Of a DNA stretch of 64,000 bases, positions 27,670-36,045 are shown in pieces. Below the pieces are notes generated by a model that saw nothing but the letters and a program-made list of their open reading frames with translations, did not search any database and was not told where the DNA came from. Within the stretch, counting starts at the first letter, position 1, and the number at the start of each line of letters is the position of its first letter. Location: contig NZ_CP039371.1 in assembly GCF_005080685.1 (NCBI RefSeq), positions 3,472,001 to 3,536,000 on the forward strand, read 5' to 3'. The translations under genes and the position numbers were made by a program. The stretch is from Pseudomonas putida (GTDB lineage Bacteria; Pseudomonadota; Gammaproteobacteria; Pseudomonadales; Pseudomonadaceae).

Positions 27670-29819
27670 GCGCAAGCTCCGTATTGCAAGCCATGCAGGT
27701 AGGCATAGGCGCCAAGCGGATTGCCCAGCAATTCGTCATGGGTGCCTTGCTCGACGACCTGGCCACGCTCCATCACCACGATACGATCGGCGTGACGCAC
27801 CGCCGAAAGGCGATGGGCAATGATGATCACCGTGCGTTGGGCGCAGATGTGCGCCATGTTCTGTTGGATGATTCGCTCGGACTCGTAGTCCAGCGCACTG
27901 GTCGCCTCGTCAAGGATGAGGATGCGCGGATTGCCCATCAATGCCCGCGCAATGGCGATCCGTTGCCGTTGGCCACCCGACAGACTCGCACCGTGCTCGC
28001 CGAGCAAGGTTTCATAGCCTTCGGGCAATTCGAGAATGAATTCGTGCGCGCCGGCCAGGGTCGCTGCAGTGATGACCTCTTCAAGTGGCGCTGCGGGATT
28101 GGCCAGGGCGATATTTTCGCGCATGGTGCGCCGCAGTAGCATGTTCTCCTGCAACACCACGCCGATCTGCCGGCGCAGCGAGGCGACGTCGGCCAACGCC
28201 AGGTCCGCGCCATCGAGCAATACCCGACCGCGCTCCGGCGAGTGCAGGCGCTGAATCAACTGGGTCAGCGTGCTTTTGCCCGAGCCGGAGCGCCCGACGA
28301 TGCCAACGATTTCACCTGCGGCGATATCAAGACTGACATCGCGCAGCACCTCCGGGGCATCGGGACGGTAGCGGAAACACACCCGATCGAGCGTTATCCG
28401 GCCTGCCAACGTTGGCAATGGCGTACCACGGTTCACTTCCGTACGGTTGTTGAGGATGTCACCCAGCCGCTGTATCGAAATGCCTGTCTGCTGGAAGGTG
28501 GTCCACAACTGCGCCAGGCGCATGATCGGCTGCGCCACGCGCCCGGCGAGCATGTTGAAGGCGATCAGTTCGCCAACCGTGAGTTCGCCATCGATGACCA
28601 GCCGTGCGCCGAGCCACAGCGTCGCCACCGTCACCAACTTGCCGATGAAGGCCACGCTTTCATGAGCGAGATTGGACAGGACCTGAGTCTTGAAGCTCGC
28701 GGCAACGTAGGCTGCGAGCTGGTTGTTCCAACGGCGGCTGATCTGTGGTTCGACGGCCATGGACTTCAACATATCGATGGCGTTGACCGCTTCCACCAGA
28801 AACGCCTGGTTTTCCGCGCCCCGCTGAAAGCTCTGATCAAGCCTGGCACGCAGCACCGGTGTGACCAGCAGGGAGACCAGGAAATAAAGCGGTAGCGAAG
28901 CGATGACCAAGCAGGTCAACCACCCGCTGTAGAGAAACATCACCACGATGAACACCACCACGAACAGCACATCCAATAACAACGTGATGCTGCTACCGGT
29001 GAGGAAACTTCTTATATTTTCCAACTCCCGCACGCGGGCGACCGAGTCGCCCACGCGGCGCGCATGGAAATAGGCCAAGGGGAGTTCGATCAAATGCTGA
29101 AACAACTTGGCGCCTAGTTCCACATCGATGCGCGAAGCCGTGTGCGCGGAAATATAGGCGCGCACCGCGCTGAGCAGACTTTCGAACACCATCACGGCCA
29201 ACAGCCCCAGCGCAATCACGTCAAGCGTCGTAAGCCCCCTGTGGACCAGCACCTTGTCCATCACCACCTGGAAAAACAGCGGCGTCAACAGCGCGAGCAA
29301 CTGCAACACCAGAGACACCAGCAAGACTTCCGCCAGCAGCCTGCGATACTTGACCAACGCGGGAATGAACCAGGTCAGGTCGAAACGCCCCAACCCTTGT
29401 GGCAACGCGGCGTCAGAGCGCACTACGATCAGCGCTCCTTGCCAGCGCCGGGCGAGTTCAGCCAGTGTCAGGGTTTGCGGGGAGCTGGTTCGAGGGTCCT
29501 GCACCAGGGCGCGCCCACCCTCGACCCGGGCGATGATGAAATAGCCACCCTCGGTATCCACCGCGATGGCAGGCAAGGACACGTGGCCCAACCGTTCTGG
29601 ATCGATGTATCGCTGCTTGGCCTTGAGGCCAAGTTGCTGGAAGGCGGCAAGTATCTGCGCATTGGAAAAAGGCTCGCCTTGTATGGCGAAGCCATGGAGA
29701 AGTTGTTCGGGGGATACCGCTACTTCGTGATAGCGAGCCAGCAGGACCAGACAAGCCAAACCACTATCGATCGAAGCCGAAATACCCGCTTGCGCTTTAA
29801 GGGACACCTTGCACTCCAT
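27666..29819 (-). CDS. HlyB-type type I secretion ABC exporter with degenerate C39 domain
   Basis: 717 residues from ATG 29819; a TTG two codons upstream is an alternative and no strong ribosome-binding site is seen for either. N-terminal C39-like domain (~1-130): the peptidase Cys is Ser19 (IDSGLACLVLL) and the catalytic His position is Tyr93 (GGYFIIARV), so it should bind cargo rather than cut a double-glycine leader. This fits a cargo with a C-terminal signal. Six-helix membrane domain ~150-440. The nucleotide-binding domain has Walker A GRSGSGKS (509-516), signature LSGGQ (614-618), Walker B LILDEATS, and the H-loop HRLSAVRHADRI. It powers export of the RTX protease in one step across both membranes. 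First gene of the operon. Confidence 0.93.
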   Translation of the reverse strand: MECKVSLKAQAGISASIDSGLACLVLLARYHEVAVSPEQLLHGFAIQGEPFSNAQILAAFQQLGLKAKQRYIDPERLGHVSLPAIAVDTEGGYFIIARVEGGRALVQDPRTSSPQTLTLAELARRWQGALIVVRSDAALPQGLGRFDLTWFIPALVKYRRLLAEVLLVSLVLQLLALLTPLFFQVVMDKVLVHRGLTTLDVIALGLLAVMVFESLLSAVRAYISAHTASRIDVELGAKLFQHLIELPLAYFHARRVGDSVARVRELENIRSFLTGSSITLLLDVLFVVVFIVVMFLYSGWLTCLVIASLPLYFLVSLLVTPVLRARLDQSFQRGAENQAFLVEAVNAIDMLKSMAVEPQISRRWNNQLAAYVAASFKTQVLSNLAHESVAFIGKLVTVATLWLGARLVIDGELTVGELIAFNMLAGRVAQPIMRLAQLWTTFQQTGISIQRLGDILNNRTEVNRGTPLPTLAGRITLDRVCFRYRPDAPEVLRDVSLDIAAGEIVGIVGRSGSGKSTLTQLIQRLHSPERGRVLLDGADLALADVASLRRQIGVVLQENMLLRRTMRENIALANPAAPLEEVITAATLAGAHEFILELPEGYETLLGEHGASLSGGQRQRIAIARALMGNPRILILDEATSALDYESERIIQQNMAHICAQRTVIIIAHRLSAVRHADRIVVMERGQVVEQGTHDELLGNPLGAYAYLHGLQYGACA

Positions 29820-30006
29820 GTACAAAAGACGACATGGATGGATGTTAGCGCCTGCTAAAGCGGGACTGTCCTACATAGGTCTGACTAACCAGAAGGACGT
29901 TTCTGAACAAAAAATATTTCTATAGGAAACTTCCCAAGCACAGGAAGTTATATGTAGGAATTTAGTATCAATAAATGCAGCTAAAGTTACCGAAAAAGGC
30001 CAATCG
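29820..30006 (-). promoter_or_regulatory. AT-rich control region of the type I secretion operon
   Basis: The stretch upstream of the exporter gene is strongly AT-rich (29881-29940 has 22 G+C of 60). It holds an inverted repeat AACTTCC-N8-GGAAGTT at 29928-29949, a candidate operator, and a TTAGC-N4-GCTAA repeat close to the start codon. I could not assign convincing -35/-10 boxes. Confidence 0.4.
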
Positions 30007-30032
30007 GTAAGGTCATTGGCATGACCTTACCT
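30007..30032 (-). terminator. Terminator-like hairpin of the RIO kinase gene
   Basis: Perfect 11-bp inverted repeat GGTAAGGTCAT / ATGACCTTACC (30007-30017, 30022-30032) with loop TGGC. On the minus strand a TTTTT run follows eight bases later. It lies just past the stop codon at 30043. Confidence 0.65.
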
Positions 30033-30042
30033 TGCCGAATCA

Positions 30043-30936
30043 TTACTGCAACCAGGGCGGCGGCGGCTCCTCGGCCCTGGCCGGCCCATGCTCGGCCTCG
30101 GCCAGCGCCGCGCGGCGGCGGGCATCGTCGAGCCGGGCAGCTTCGATCTCGCGCATCACCCCTGCGACATCCGCTGCATGCTCGTCGTCCTCGAATCGCC
30201 CGCTCAACGGGCTGTCCGCCCGTAGCTCGCCGGCCTCGTACAAGGCCCACATCTCCTGGGCATAGCGGGTAGCCTTGAGTTCCGGTGCGAAACGGCCGAA
30301 ATAATGCGCCATGTTCGCCACATCGCGCTGCAGCATGCTGAACGCATGGTTGTTACCGGCTGCGTCCACCGCCTGGGGCAGGTCGATGATCACCGGGCCA
30401 TCGGGGCCGAGCAGCACGTTGAACTCCGAGAGGTCGCCATGCACCAGGCCGGCGCAGAGCATCAGCACGATCTGGCGGATGACGAAAGCGTGGTACTCAC
30501 GCGCCTCCTCGGCCTCCAGATGCACATCGTTCAGGCGTGGCGCGGCATCGCCGTCGGCATCGGTGACCAGCTCCATCAGTAGCACACCGTCCTGGAAGTC
30601 GAACGGCTTGGGCACCCGGACGCCGGCGTTGGCCAGACGGAACAAGGCCGCCACCTCGGCGTTCTGCCAGGCGTCCTCGGCCTCCTTGCGCCCGTACTTG
30701 CTGCCCTTGGCCATGGCGCGGGCCTGGCGGCTGTTACGCACCTTGCGCCCTTCCTGGTACTCGGCAGCCTGGCGGAAGCTGCGTTTGTTGGCCTCTTTAT
30801 AGACCTTGGCGCAGCGCACCTGGCTACCACAGCGCACCACGTAGACGGCGGCTTCCTTGCCGCTCATCAGCGGGCGCAGCACTTCGTCGACCAGGCCGTC
30901 TTCAATCAGCGGTTCGATTCGTTTTGGCGTCTTCAT
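30043..30936 (-). CDS. RIO-type serine/threonine protein kinase
   Basis: 297 residues. RIO kinase features: ATP-binding region MSGKEAAVYVVRCGSQVRCAKVY with the Lys of the AKVY strand, an insert rich in basic residues (FRQAAEYQEGRKVRNSRQAR), the catalytic loop LVHGDLSEFNVLL, and the metal-binding segment VIIDLPQAV. The typical activation loop of eukaryotic protein kinases is absent, as in all RIO proteins. Bacterial members are widespread in pseudomonads; their substrate is not known. Start at MKTPKRIEPL; the frame is open 17 codons further. The preceding operon ends 91 bases upstream, and the gene may be read through from it. Confidence 0.87.
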   Translation of the reverse strand: MKTPKRIEPLIEDGLVDEVLRPLMSGKEAAVYVVRCGSQVRCAKVYKEANKRSFRQAAEYQEGRKVRNSRQARAMAKGSKYGRKEAEDAWQNAEVAALFRLANAGVRVPKPFDFQDGVLLMELVTDADGDAAPRLNDVHLEAEEAREYHAFVIRQIVLMLCAGLVHGDLSEFNVLLGPDGPVIIDLPQAVDAAGNNHAFSMLQRDVANMAHYFGRFAPELKATRYAQEMWALYEAGELRADSPLSGRFEDDEHAADVAGVMREIEAARLDDARRRAALAEAEHGPARAEEPPPPWLQ

Positions 30937-31027
30937 CAGGCTTGCGTTCGAGGTCTCGGTTGGCCACTTGGCGGCGGAAGCGGCCATCCTCTCACAGGCT
31001 GGTGCGTCTTGCTCGCCTGTCTGCGCC

Positions 31028-31984
31028 TCAGAGTACGGGGTGGCAAGGTGCCCTGCCCTCCAGCACCGCCGCCAATTCGCTCGCGGCGGTGCGGGCCATC
31101 AACGCACGTGCCTCGACGGTGGCCGAACCGATGTGCGGCAAAGCCACCACCTGGGGTAGTGCCAGCAACGGCGAATCTGCCGGCAGCGGCTCACGCTCGA
31201 ACACGTCCAGCCCGGCCGCGCGGATCTGCCCCTCGGCCAGTGCCCGGACCAGAGCGGGCTCGTCGACTACCGCGCCACGGGCGATATTGACGAATACCGC
31301 ATCGGCGCGCATGGCGGCGAACTCCTCGCGACCAAACAGGTGATGGGTGGCCGGGCTCAGCGGCACGCAGACACAGACGAAATCGGCCTCGCCCAACAAC
31401 TGCGTCAGCGGCACCCGGCGTGCGCCGAACTCCGCCTCATACTCAGGCTTGTCACTGTTTCCGCTGTACAGCACCGGCATGCCGAAGCCGAAGTGCCCCC
31501 GTCGGGCCAGCGCCGCGCCAATGCGCCCGAGGCCGACGATGCCCAGGGTCTTGCCGTGCACGTCGAGACCGAAACGCGAGGCGTCGATACCGCGCGTCCA
31601 TTCGCCGTCGCGCACCAGTTGCGCCAGCTCGCCGGCGCGCCGTGCGGCCATCATCAACAGCATGAAGCCGGTGTCGGCGGTGGTTTCGGTCACCGCATCG
31701 GGGGTATTGGTCAGGCGGATGCCGCGTTTGCGCAGGTAGTCCAGGTCGTAGTTGTCGAAGCCGGCGGACACGCTGGCGATGACCTTGAGCGCTGGCGCCT
31801 GGTCGAGCAAATCGGCGCCCAGCGGCAAGGTGCTGCCGATCAGCCCGTCAGCCGTGGCCAAGGCAGCGAGAAAGGCCTTGAGGTCGGCCAGCGGCTGGTC
31901 GAAACGCTGGAAGTGGTAACGCCGGCCCAGGTCGTCCAGCACCTCGGCGCTGGAGATCGGGCCGAAGGAAACGATACGTTGCAT
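31028..31984 (-). CDS. D-isomer specific 2-hydroxyacid dehydrogenase
   Basis: 318 residues. Rossmann motif GKTLGIVGLGRIGAALAR, and the catalytic trio in family context: Arg in NIARGAVVDEPAL, Glu in AAGLDVFEREPLP, His in VVALPHIGSATVEARA. These enzymes reduce glyoxylate, hydroxypyruvate or 2-ketogluconate using NAD(P)H. It is the last gene of the five-gene sugar-acid operon, 9 bases after the MFS gene. In a pentonate setting it could reduce glyoxylate produced by an aldolase branch, or act on a keto-sugar acid; the sequence does not decide. Resembles glyoxylate/2-ketogluconate reductases more than phosphoglycerate dehydrogenase (no regulatory domain). Confidence 0.87.
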   Translation of the reverse strand: MQRIVSFGPISSAEVLDDLGRRYHFQRFDQPLADLKAFLAALATADGLIGSTLPLGADLLDQAPALKVIASVSAGFDNYDLDYLRKRGIRLTNTPDAVTETTADTGFMLLMMAARRAGELAQLVRDGEWTRGIDASRFGLDVHGKTLGIVGLGRIGAALARRGHFGFGMPVLYSGNSDKPEYEAEFGARRVPLTQLLGEADFVCVCVPLSPATHHLFGREEFAAMRADAVFVNIARGAVVDEPALVRALAEGQIRAAGLDVFEREPLPADSPLLALPQVVALPHIGSATVEARALMARTAASELAAVLEGRAPCHPVL

Positions 31985-31993
31985 GAAACCTCC

Positions 31994-33358
31994 TCAGTCG
32001 ATGCGCGATTCAGCTTGAGCCGCATACAGGCGGCGCGGCACGGCCCAGACGATCAACACCACCGCCAGCAGGCTGACCGCCGTCAACAGCCACAGGGCCG
32101 GGGTCGGCGAGCCGCTGACATCGCGCACCTTGCCCACCAGGTAGGGGCCGACGATGCCGCCGAGCTGGCCGATGGAGTTGATCAGCGCGATGCCGGCTGC
32201 GGCAGCCAGGCCGGCCAGGTACTTCGGCGGCAGCGTCCAGAAGATCGGCATCCAGGCGATGATCCCGGTCATGATCAGGCTCATGCCCAGCATCAGCAGC
32301 CACAGTTGGCCGCTGAACCCGGCACACAGGGCATAGCCGACGGTGGTCATCGCCGCGCAGCTCGCCATGTGCCAGCGCCGCTCGCCACGCAGGTCGGAAC
32401 TGCGCCCGATCAGCAGGTTGCCGACCACCGCCACCAGGTACGGGATCATGGTCAGCAGGCCGATGTCCATGGCATCCGCCACCCCGGCGTTGCGGATCAG
32501 TTGCGGCATCCAGAACAGCAGACCGGTCAGCGCCATCACCAGGCACAGGTAGATCGCCGAGAGCGCGACCGAGGCCGGCTCGCGCAGGATCGCCCGGATC
32601 GAGCTACCGCCGCTCGGCTTGGGCTCGGCATCCAGGCGCTCGCGCAGGTAGCGTTTCTCTTCGCTGTCGAGCCAGCGCGCATCCTCGATACGGTCACTGA
32701 CCAGCCACAGCACCAGCAGGCCAAGCAGCACCGAAGGCAGGCCTTCGAGGAGGAACAGCCACTGCCAGCCGGCAAGACCATTGACCCCGTCGAAATGGCT
32801 GAGGATGAATCCTGCCAGCGGGCCGCCGACGATCCCGCACAAGCAGATCGAACTCTTGAAGTAGGCATTGATGCGCGCACGGCGGTCGCTGGGGTACCAC
32901 TGGGTGAAGAAGTACAGCACCCCAGGCACGAAGCCGGCTTCCATGACGCCGATGAGAAAACGCAGGACGTAGAACCACGTCTCGCTGGTGACGAACATCA
33001 TCGCCGCCGAGGTCAGCCCCCAGGTGACCATGATGCGGGCGATCCAGATGCGCGCGCCGATGCGGTGCAGCAAAACGTTGCTCGGCACTTCGAACAGGAA
33101 ATAGCCGACGAAGAACAGGCTCGCGCCCAGGCCGTACACGGCGTCGCTGAAACCCAGCGCGCTCTGCATCTGCAGCTTGGCGAAGCTGATGTTGACGCGA
33201 TCCAGGTAGGCGAACAGGAAACACACGATGAACAACGGCACGATGCGCCAGTTGATCTTGCGGAACAGACGGTTATCCAACGATTCCCGCTCGACCAGGT
33301 CGGCGGGCACGGAACGACTGGGCATGGCTGCAACCTCTTGTTGTTGTTCTTGGGTCAT
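31994..33358 (-). CDS. MFS transporter, anion:cation symporter (ACS) type
   Basis: 454 residues, twelve membrane segments. ACS-family signatures: FCFLFAYLDRVNISFAKLQM in helix 1, FFVGYFLFEVPSNVLLHRIGAR around loop 2/3, GVLYFFTQWYPSDRRAR near helix 5. Members carry hexuronates, glucarate, galactonate and similar sugar acids with protons. Start taken at MTQEQQQEVAAMPSRS; a second ATG 11 codons later (MPSRS) is possible. The first codons contain an AACAACAACAA run, a candidate Crc/Hfq site. Part of the pentonate operon, 65 bases after the aldehyde dehydrogenase gene. Confidence 0.87.
   Translation of the reverse strand: MTQEQQQEVAAMPSRSVPADLVERESLDNRLFRKINWRIVPLFIVCFLFAYLDRVNISFAKLQMQSALGFSDAVYGLGASLFFVGYFLFEVPSNVLLHRIGARIWIARIMVTWGLTSAAMMFVTSETWFYVLRFLIGVMEAGFVPGVLYFFTQWYPSDRRARINAYFKSSICLCGIVGGPLAGFILSHFDGVNGLAGWQWLFLLEGLPSVLLGLLVLWLVSDRIEDARWLDSEEKRYLRERLDAEPKPSGGSSIRAILREPASVALSAIYLCLVMALTGLLFWMPQLIRNAGVADAMDIGLLTMIPYLVAVVGNLLIGRSSDLRGERRWHMASCAAMTTVGYALCAGFSGQLWLLMLGMSLIMTGIIAWMPIFWTLPPKYLAGLAAAAGIALINSIGQLGGIVGPYLVGKVRDVSGSPTPALWLLTAVSLLAVVLIVWAVPRRLYAAQAESRID
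33338..33348 (-). promoter_or_regulatory. Candidate Crc/Hfq (CA) motif in the MFS mRNA
   Basis: On the minus strand AACAACAACAA lies within the first codons of the transporter gene, the position where Hfq/Crc blocks translation of catabolic mRNAs in Pseudomonas (consensus AANAANAA). Confidence 0.55.
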
Positions 33359-33423
33359 TCGTAGAAAGCCCGCCGGGCATGGCCAGGCGGGCGTACAGCG
33401 GTACAACGTCTACGCCTTTAGCG

Positions 33424-34998
33424 TCAGTTCAGCGGCTCACGGCTGTGCTGGCCGTCGACCAGGCGTTGCAGGCCTAGCGGGTTGGCGTTCTTCAAGGCAT
33501 CGGGGAGCAGCGCGTCGGGGTAGTCCTGGTAGCACACCGGGCGCAGGAAGCGATCGATGGCCAGGGTGCCGACCGAGGTACCTCGGGCATCGGAGGTAGC
33601 CGGATACGGCCCGCCGTGCACCATTGCATCGCACACCTCGACACCGGTCGGGTAGCCGTTTAACAGCAGGCGACCGGCCTTGCGCTGGAGCACCGGCACC
33701 AGCGCGGCGAAGCGCTGGAAGTCGTCCGGCTCGGCAATCAGCGTTGCGGTCAATTGTCCATGCAGGGCTTCCAGCGCGCGGCGCAGCTCGGCTTCATCGG
33801 CCACTTCGACGACTACCGTGGTAGGGCCGAAGACTTCTTCCTGGAGTAATTCGTCGCCATCGAGCAGCAGGCTCACATCGGCCTGGAACAGCTGCGCCTG
33901 GGCCTGGTCGCCGGTCTGTTCGGCACCGGCCAGGTGGCGCACGCCTGGGTGCTGGTGCAAGCGCTGCACGCCGCTGGCGTAGCTGCGCAAGGTGCCGGCG
34001 TTGAGCATGGTCTGCCCGGCCTGGTCGGCCAGTTGCGCAGCAAGAGCCGCGACGAAGGCAGTGAACGCTTCACCGGCGATGCCGATGACCAGCCCTGGAT
34101 TGGTGCAGAACTGCCCGCAACCCAGCACCACCGAGCCTGCCAGTTCCTTGGCAACCTGCTCGCCCCTGGCTTGCAATGCCCCAGGCAACACCAGCACCGG
34201 GTTGATGCTGCTCATCTCGGCGAACACCGGGATCGGCTGCGGCCGTGCCGCTGCCAGGTCGCACAGGGCACGGCCACCCTTGAGCGAACCGGTGAAGCCC
34301 ACGGCCTGGATCGCCGGATGGCGTACCAAGGCTTCGCCGACACCGGCGCCGTAGATCATGTTGAACACGCCAGCCGGCATGCCGGTGGCCACGGCCGCGC
34401 GCTCGATGGCTTCGGCGACCTGTTCGGCGGTGGCCATGTGGCCGCTGTGCGCCTTCACCACCACCGGGCAGCCGGCAGCCAGGGCAGCGGCGGTATCACC
34501 GCCGGCGGTGGAGAACGCCAGCGGGAAGTTGCTGGCACCGAACACCGCCACCGGGCCGACGCCGGTGCGGTACTGACGCAGGTCGGGACGTGGCAAGGGT
34601 TGACGCTGGGGCTGCGCACGGTCGATGCGCGCGCCGAGGAAGTCGCCACGGCGTAGCACCTTGGCGAACAGGCGCATCTGATTGCTGGTACGACCACGCT
34701 CGCCCTGGATCCGCCCGGCCGGCAGCGCGGTCTCGCGGCAGACGGTGGCGACGAAGGTGTCGTCCAGTGCGTCCAGTTGGTCGGCAATGGCCTCGAGGAA
34801 CTGCGCGCGGCGCTCCGGTGCCAGGCCGTTGTACTCGGCAAACGCCGCCTCGGCGGCCTGCGCAGCGGCGGCCACCTCTTCAGGGGTGGCCTGGGCGAAT
34901 GCCAGAGGCAGCGCCTCGCCGGTGCGCGCATCGAGGCTCTGCAGGCGCACGCTGCCGGTAGCGCTGCGCTGGCCGCCGATGAAGTTGCTTACGGTCAT
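33424..34998 (-). CDS. Aldehyde dehydrogenase, probable 2,5-dioxovalerate (2-oxoglutarate semialdehyde) dehydrogenase
   Basis: 524 residues. Catalytic Cys298 in GCGQFCTNPG and general base Glu261 in PVFAEMSSINP; cofactor region VGPVAVFGASNFPLAFSTAGGD and FTGSLKGGRALCDLAAARP. The pattern with AEMSSINP and QFCTNPG is that of the 2-oxoglutarate-semialdehyde dehydrogenase group (KGSADH), which oxidises the last intermediate of non-phosphorylative pentose or glucarate breakdown to 2-oxoglutarate with NAD(P)+. It follows the FAH-type gene by 29 bases, in an operon with two sugar-acid transporters, which supports this substrate. Confidence 0.87.
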   Translation of the reverse strand: MTVSNFIGGQRSATGSVRLQSLDARTGEALPLAFAQATPEEVAAAAQAAEAAFAEYNGLAPERRAQFLEAIADQLDALDDTFVATVCRETALPAGRIQGERGRTSNQMRLFAKVLRRGDFLGARIDRAQPQRQPLPRPDLRQYRTGVGPVAVFGASNFPLAFSTAGGDTAAALAAGCPVVVKAHSGHMATAEQVAEAIERAAVATGMPAGVFNMIYGAGVGEALVRHPAIQAVGFTGSLKGGRALCDLAAARPQPIPVFAEMSSINPVLVLPGALQARGEQVAKELAGSVVLGCGQFCTNPGLVIGIAGEAFTAFVAALAAQLADQAGQTMLNAGTLRSYASGVQRLHQHPGVRHLAGAEQTGDQAQAQLFQADVSLLLDGDELLQEEVFGPTTVVVEVADEAELRRALEALHGQLTATLIAEPDDFQRFAALVPVLQRKAGRLLLNGYPTGVEVCDAMVHGGPYPATSDARGTSVGTLAIDRFLRPVCYQDYPDALLPDALKNANPLGLQRLVDGQHSREPLN

Positions 34999-35027
34999 GA
35001 TTGACTCCTGTAACGAAAAAAGAAGGC

Positions 35028-36017
35028 TCAGAGGCTTTTCACGACCCCGGGGCGGACCTGCTCGGGCGCAGCTTTGATACCGTTGCGCAGCGGCTGGCCA
35101 AAGGCATCGAGGCTGACCTCGAAGGTGTCGCCTGGGCGCGCCTGGATGCCGTCGGCGAACGACAGCGTGGCGGTGCCGAAGTAGTGAACGTGGATATCGC
35201 CAGCACGCAGGAACTGGTCGTACTTGAAGTGGTGGAACTCAAGGTTCTCGAAGCTGTGGCACATGTTCTGCTCGCCCGAAAGGAACGGCTTGCTCCACAG
35301 CTCCTGACCATCGCGCAGGATGCGGCTGGTGCCTTCCAGGTGCGCCGGCAATGCGCCCAGGCGCAGCTCCGGACCGAAGCTGCAGGCGCGCAATTTGGAG
35401 TGGGCCAGGTACAGGTAGTTGCGCCGCTCCATGACGTGATCGGAGAACTCGTTGCCCAAGGCATAGCCGAGGCGGTACGGCGTGCCGTCTTCACCGATCA
35501 GGTACAGCCCGACCAGTTCCGGCTCTTCCCCGGCATCCTCGGCGAAGGCCGGCAGCGGCAGGTCGGCACCGGGACGCACGACGATGCCGCCGTCGCCCTT
35601 GTAGAACCATTCTGGCTGCGCGCCCTCTTCGCCCGCTGGCGGTCGACCGCCCTCCAGCCCCCACTGGAACATGCGCATGCTGTCGGTCACGGCGCCTTCG
35701 GCCTGCTGCTGGTGCATCTTGTCACGGGTGGCGGCGCTGCCCAGGTGAGTCAGGCCGGTACCGGTGACCAGGCAGTGCGCCGCGTCCGGATGGTCCAGCG
35801 GTGGCAACACGCGGCCTTCGGCCAACAGGGCCAGGTAGTCGTGACTCTCGCCAAGGCCTGCGGCCTGTACTTCGCTGGCCAGGTCGCGGCCGGCGGCAAT
35901 CGCCTGCAGGGCCAGTTCACGGGTGCTGCCGGCGCCACGCACTTCCAGGGCGTGCTCGCCTTCCACCACGCCCACGCGGCGCTCGCCAGTGGCGGTTTCG
36001 AATTGGATCAATCGCAT
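35028..36017 (-). CDS. FAH-superfamily protein, AraD1/GguC type (probable 2-keto-3-deoxypentonate dehydratase)
   Basis: 329 residues, full length for the AraD1/GguC group. Family blocks: GTGLTHLGSAATRD, an acidic stretch EPELVGLYLIGEDGTPYRLGY, GNEFSDHVMERRNYLYLAHSK and the C-terminal FGTATLSFADGIQARPGDTFEV. The acidic residues and GNEFSDH-type motif correspond to the metal site of fumarylacetoacetate hydrolase-fold enzymes. In Weimberg-type pathways a FAH-fold enzyme dehydrates 2-keto-3-deoxypentonate to 2-oxoglutarate semialdehyde; placement between the transporter and the aldehyde dehydrogenase fits that step. An aldolase-like activity is an alternative. Confidence 0.83.
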   Translation of the reverse strand: MRLIQFETATGERRVGVVEGEHALEVRGAGSTRELALQAIAAGRDLASEVQAAGLGESHDYLALLAEGRVLPPLDHPDAAHCLVTGTGLTHLGSAATRDKMHQQQAEGAVTDSMRMFQWGLEGGRPPAGEEGAQPEWFYKGDGGIVVRPGADLPLPAFAEDAGEEPELVGLYLIGEDGTPYRLGYALGNEFSDHVMERRNYLYLAHSKLRACSFGPELRLGALPAHLEGTSRILRDGQELWSKPFLSGEQNMCHSFENLEFHHFKYDQFLRAGDIHVHYFGTATLSFADGIQARPGDTFEVSLDAFGQPLRNGIKAAPEQVRPGVVKSL

Positions 36018-36045
36018 GCTTGTGCTCGCTTTTCGGTTGCGAAGA

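Noticed and set aside
27666..29819. Active C39 bacteriocin-type peptidase in the ABC exporter
   Set aside because: The catalytic Cys and His are replaced (Ser19, Tyr93), and no double-glycine leader peptide gene is present.
29881..29920. A-rich GAACAAAAAATATTT stretch as a Crc/Hfq site for the secretion operon
   Set aside because: It is on the plus strand, whereas the operon is transcribed from the minus strand.
31340..33364. 674-codon open frame on the plus strand opposite the MFS and dehydrogenase genes
   Set aside because: His/Gln/Arg-rich translation spanning two genuine genes and their junction; antisense shadow.
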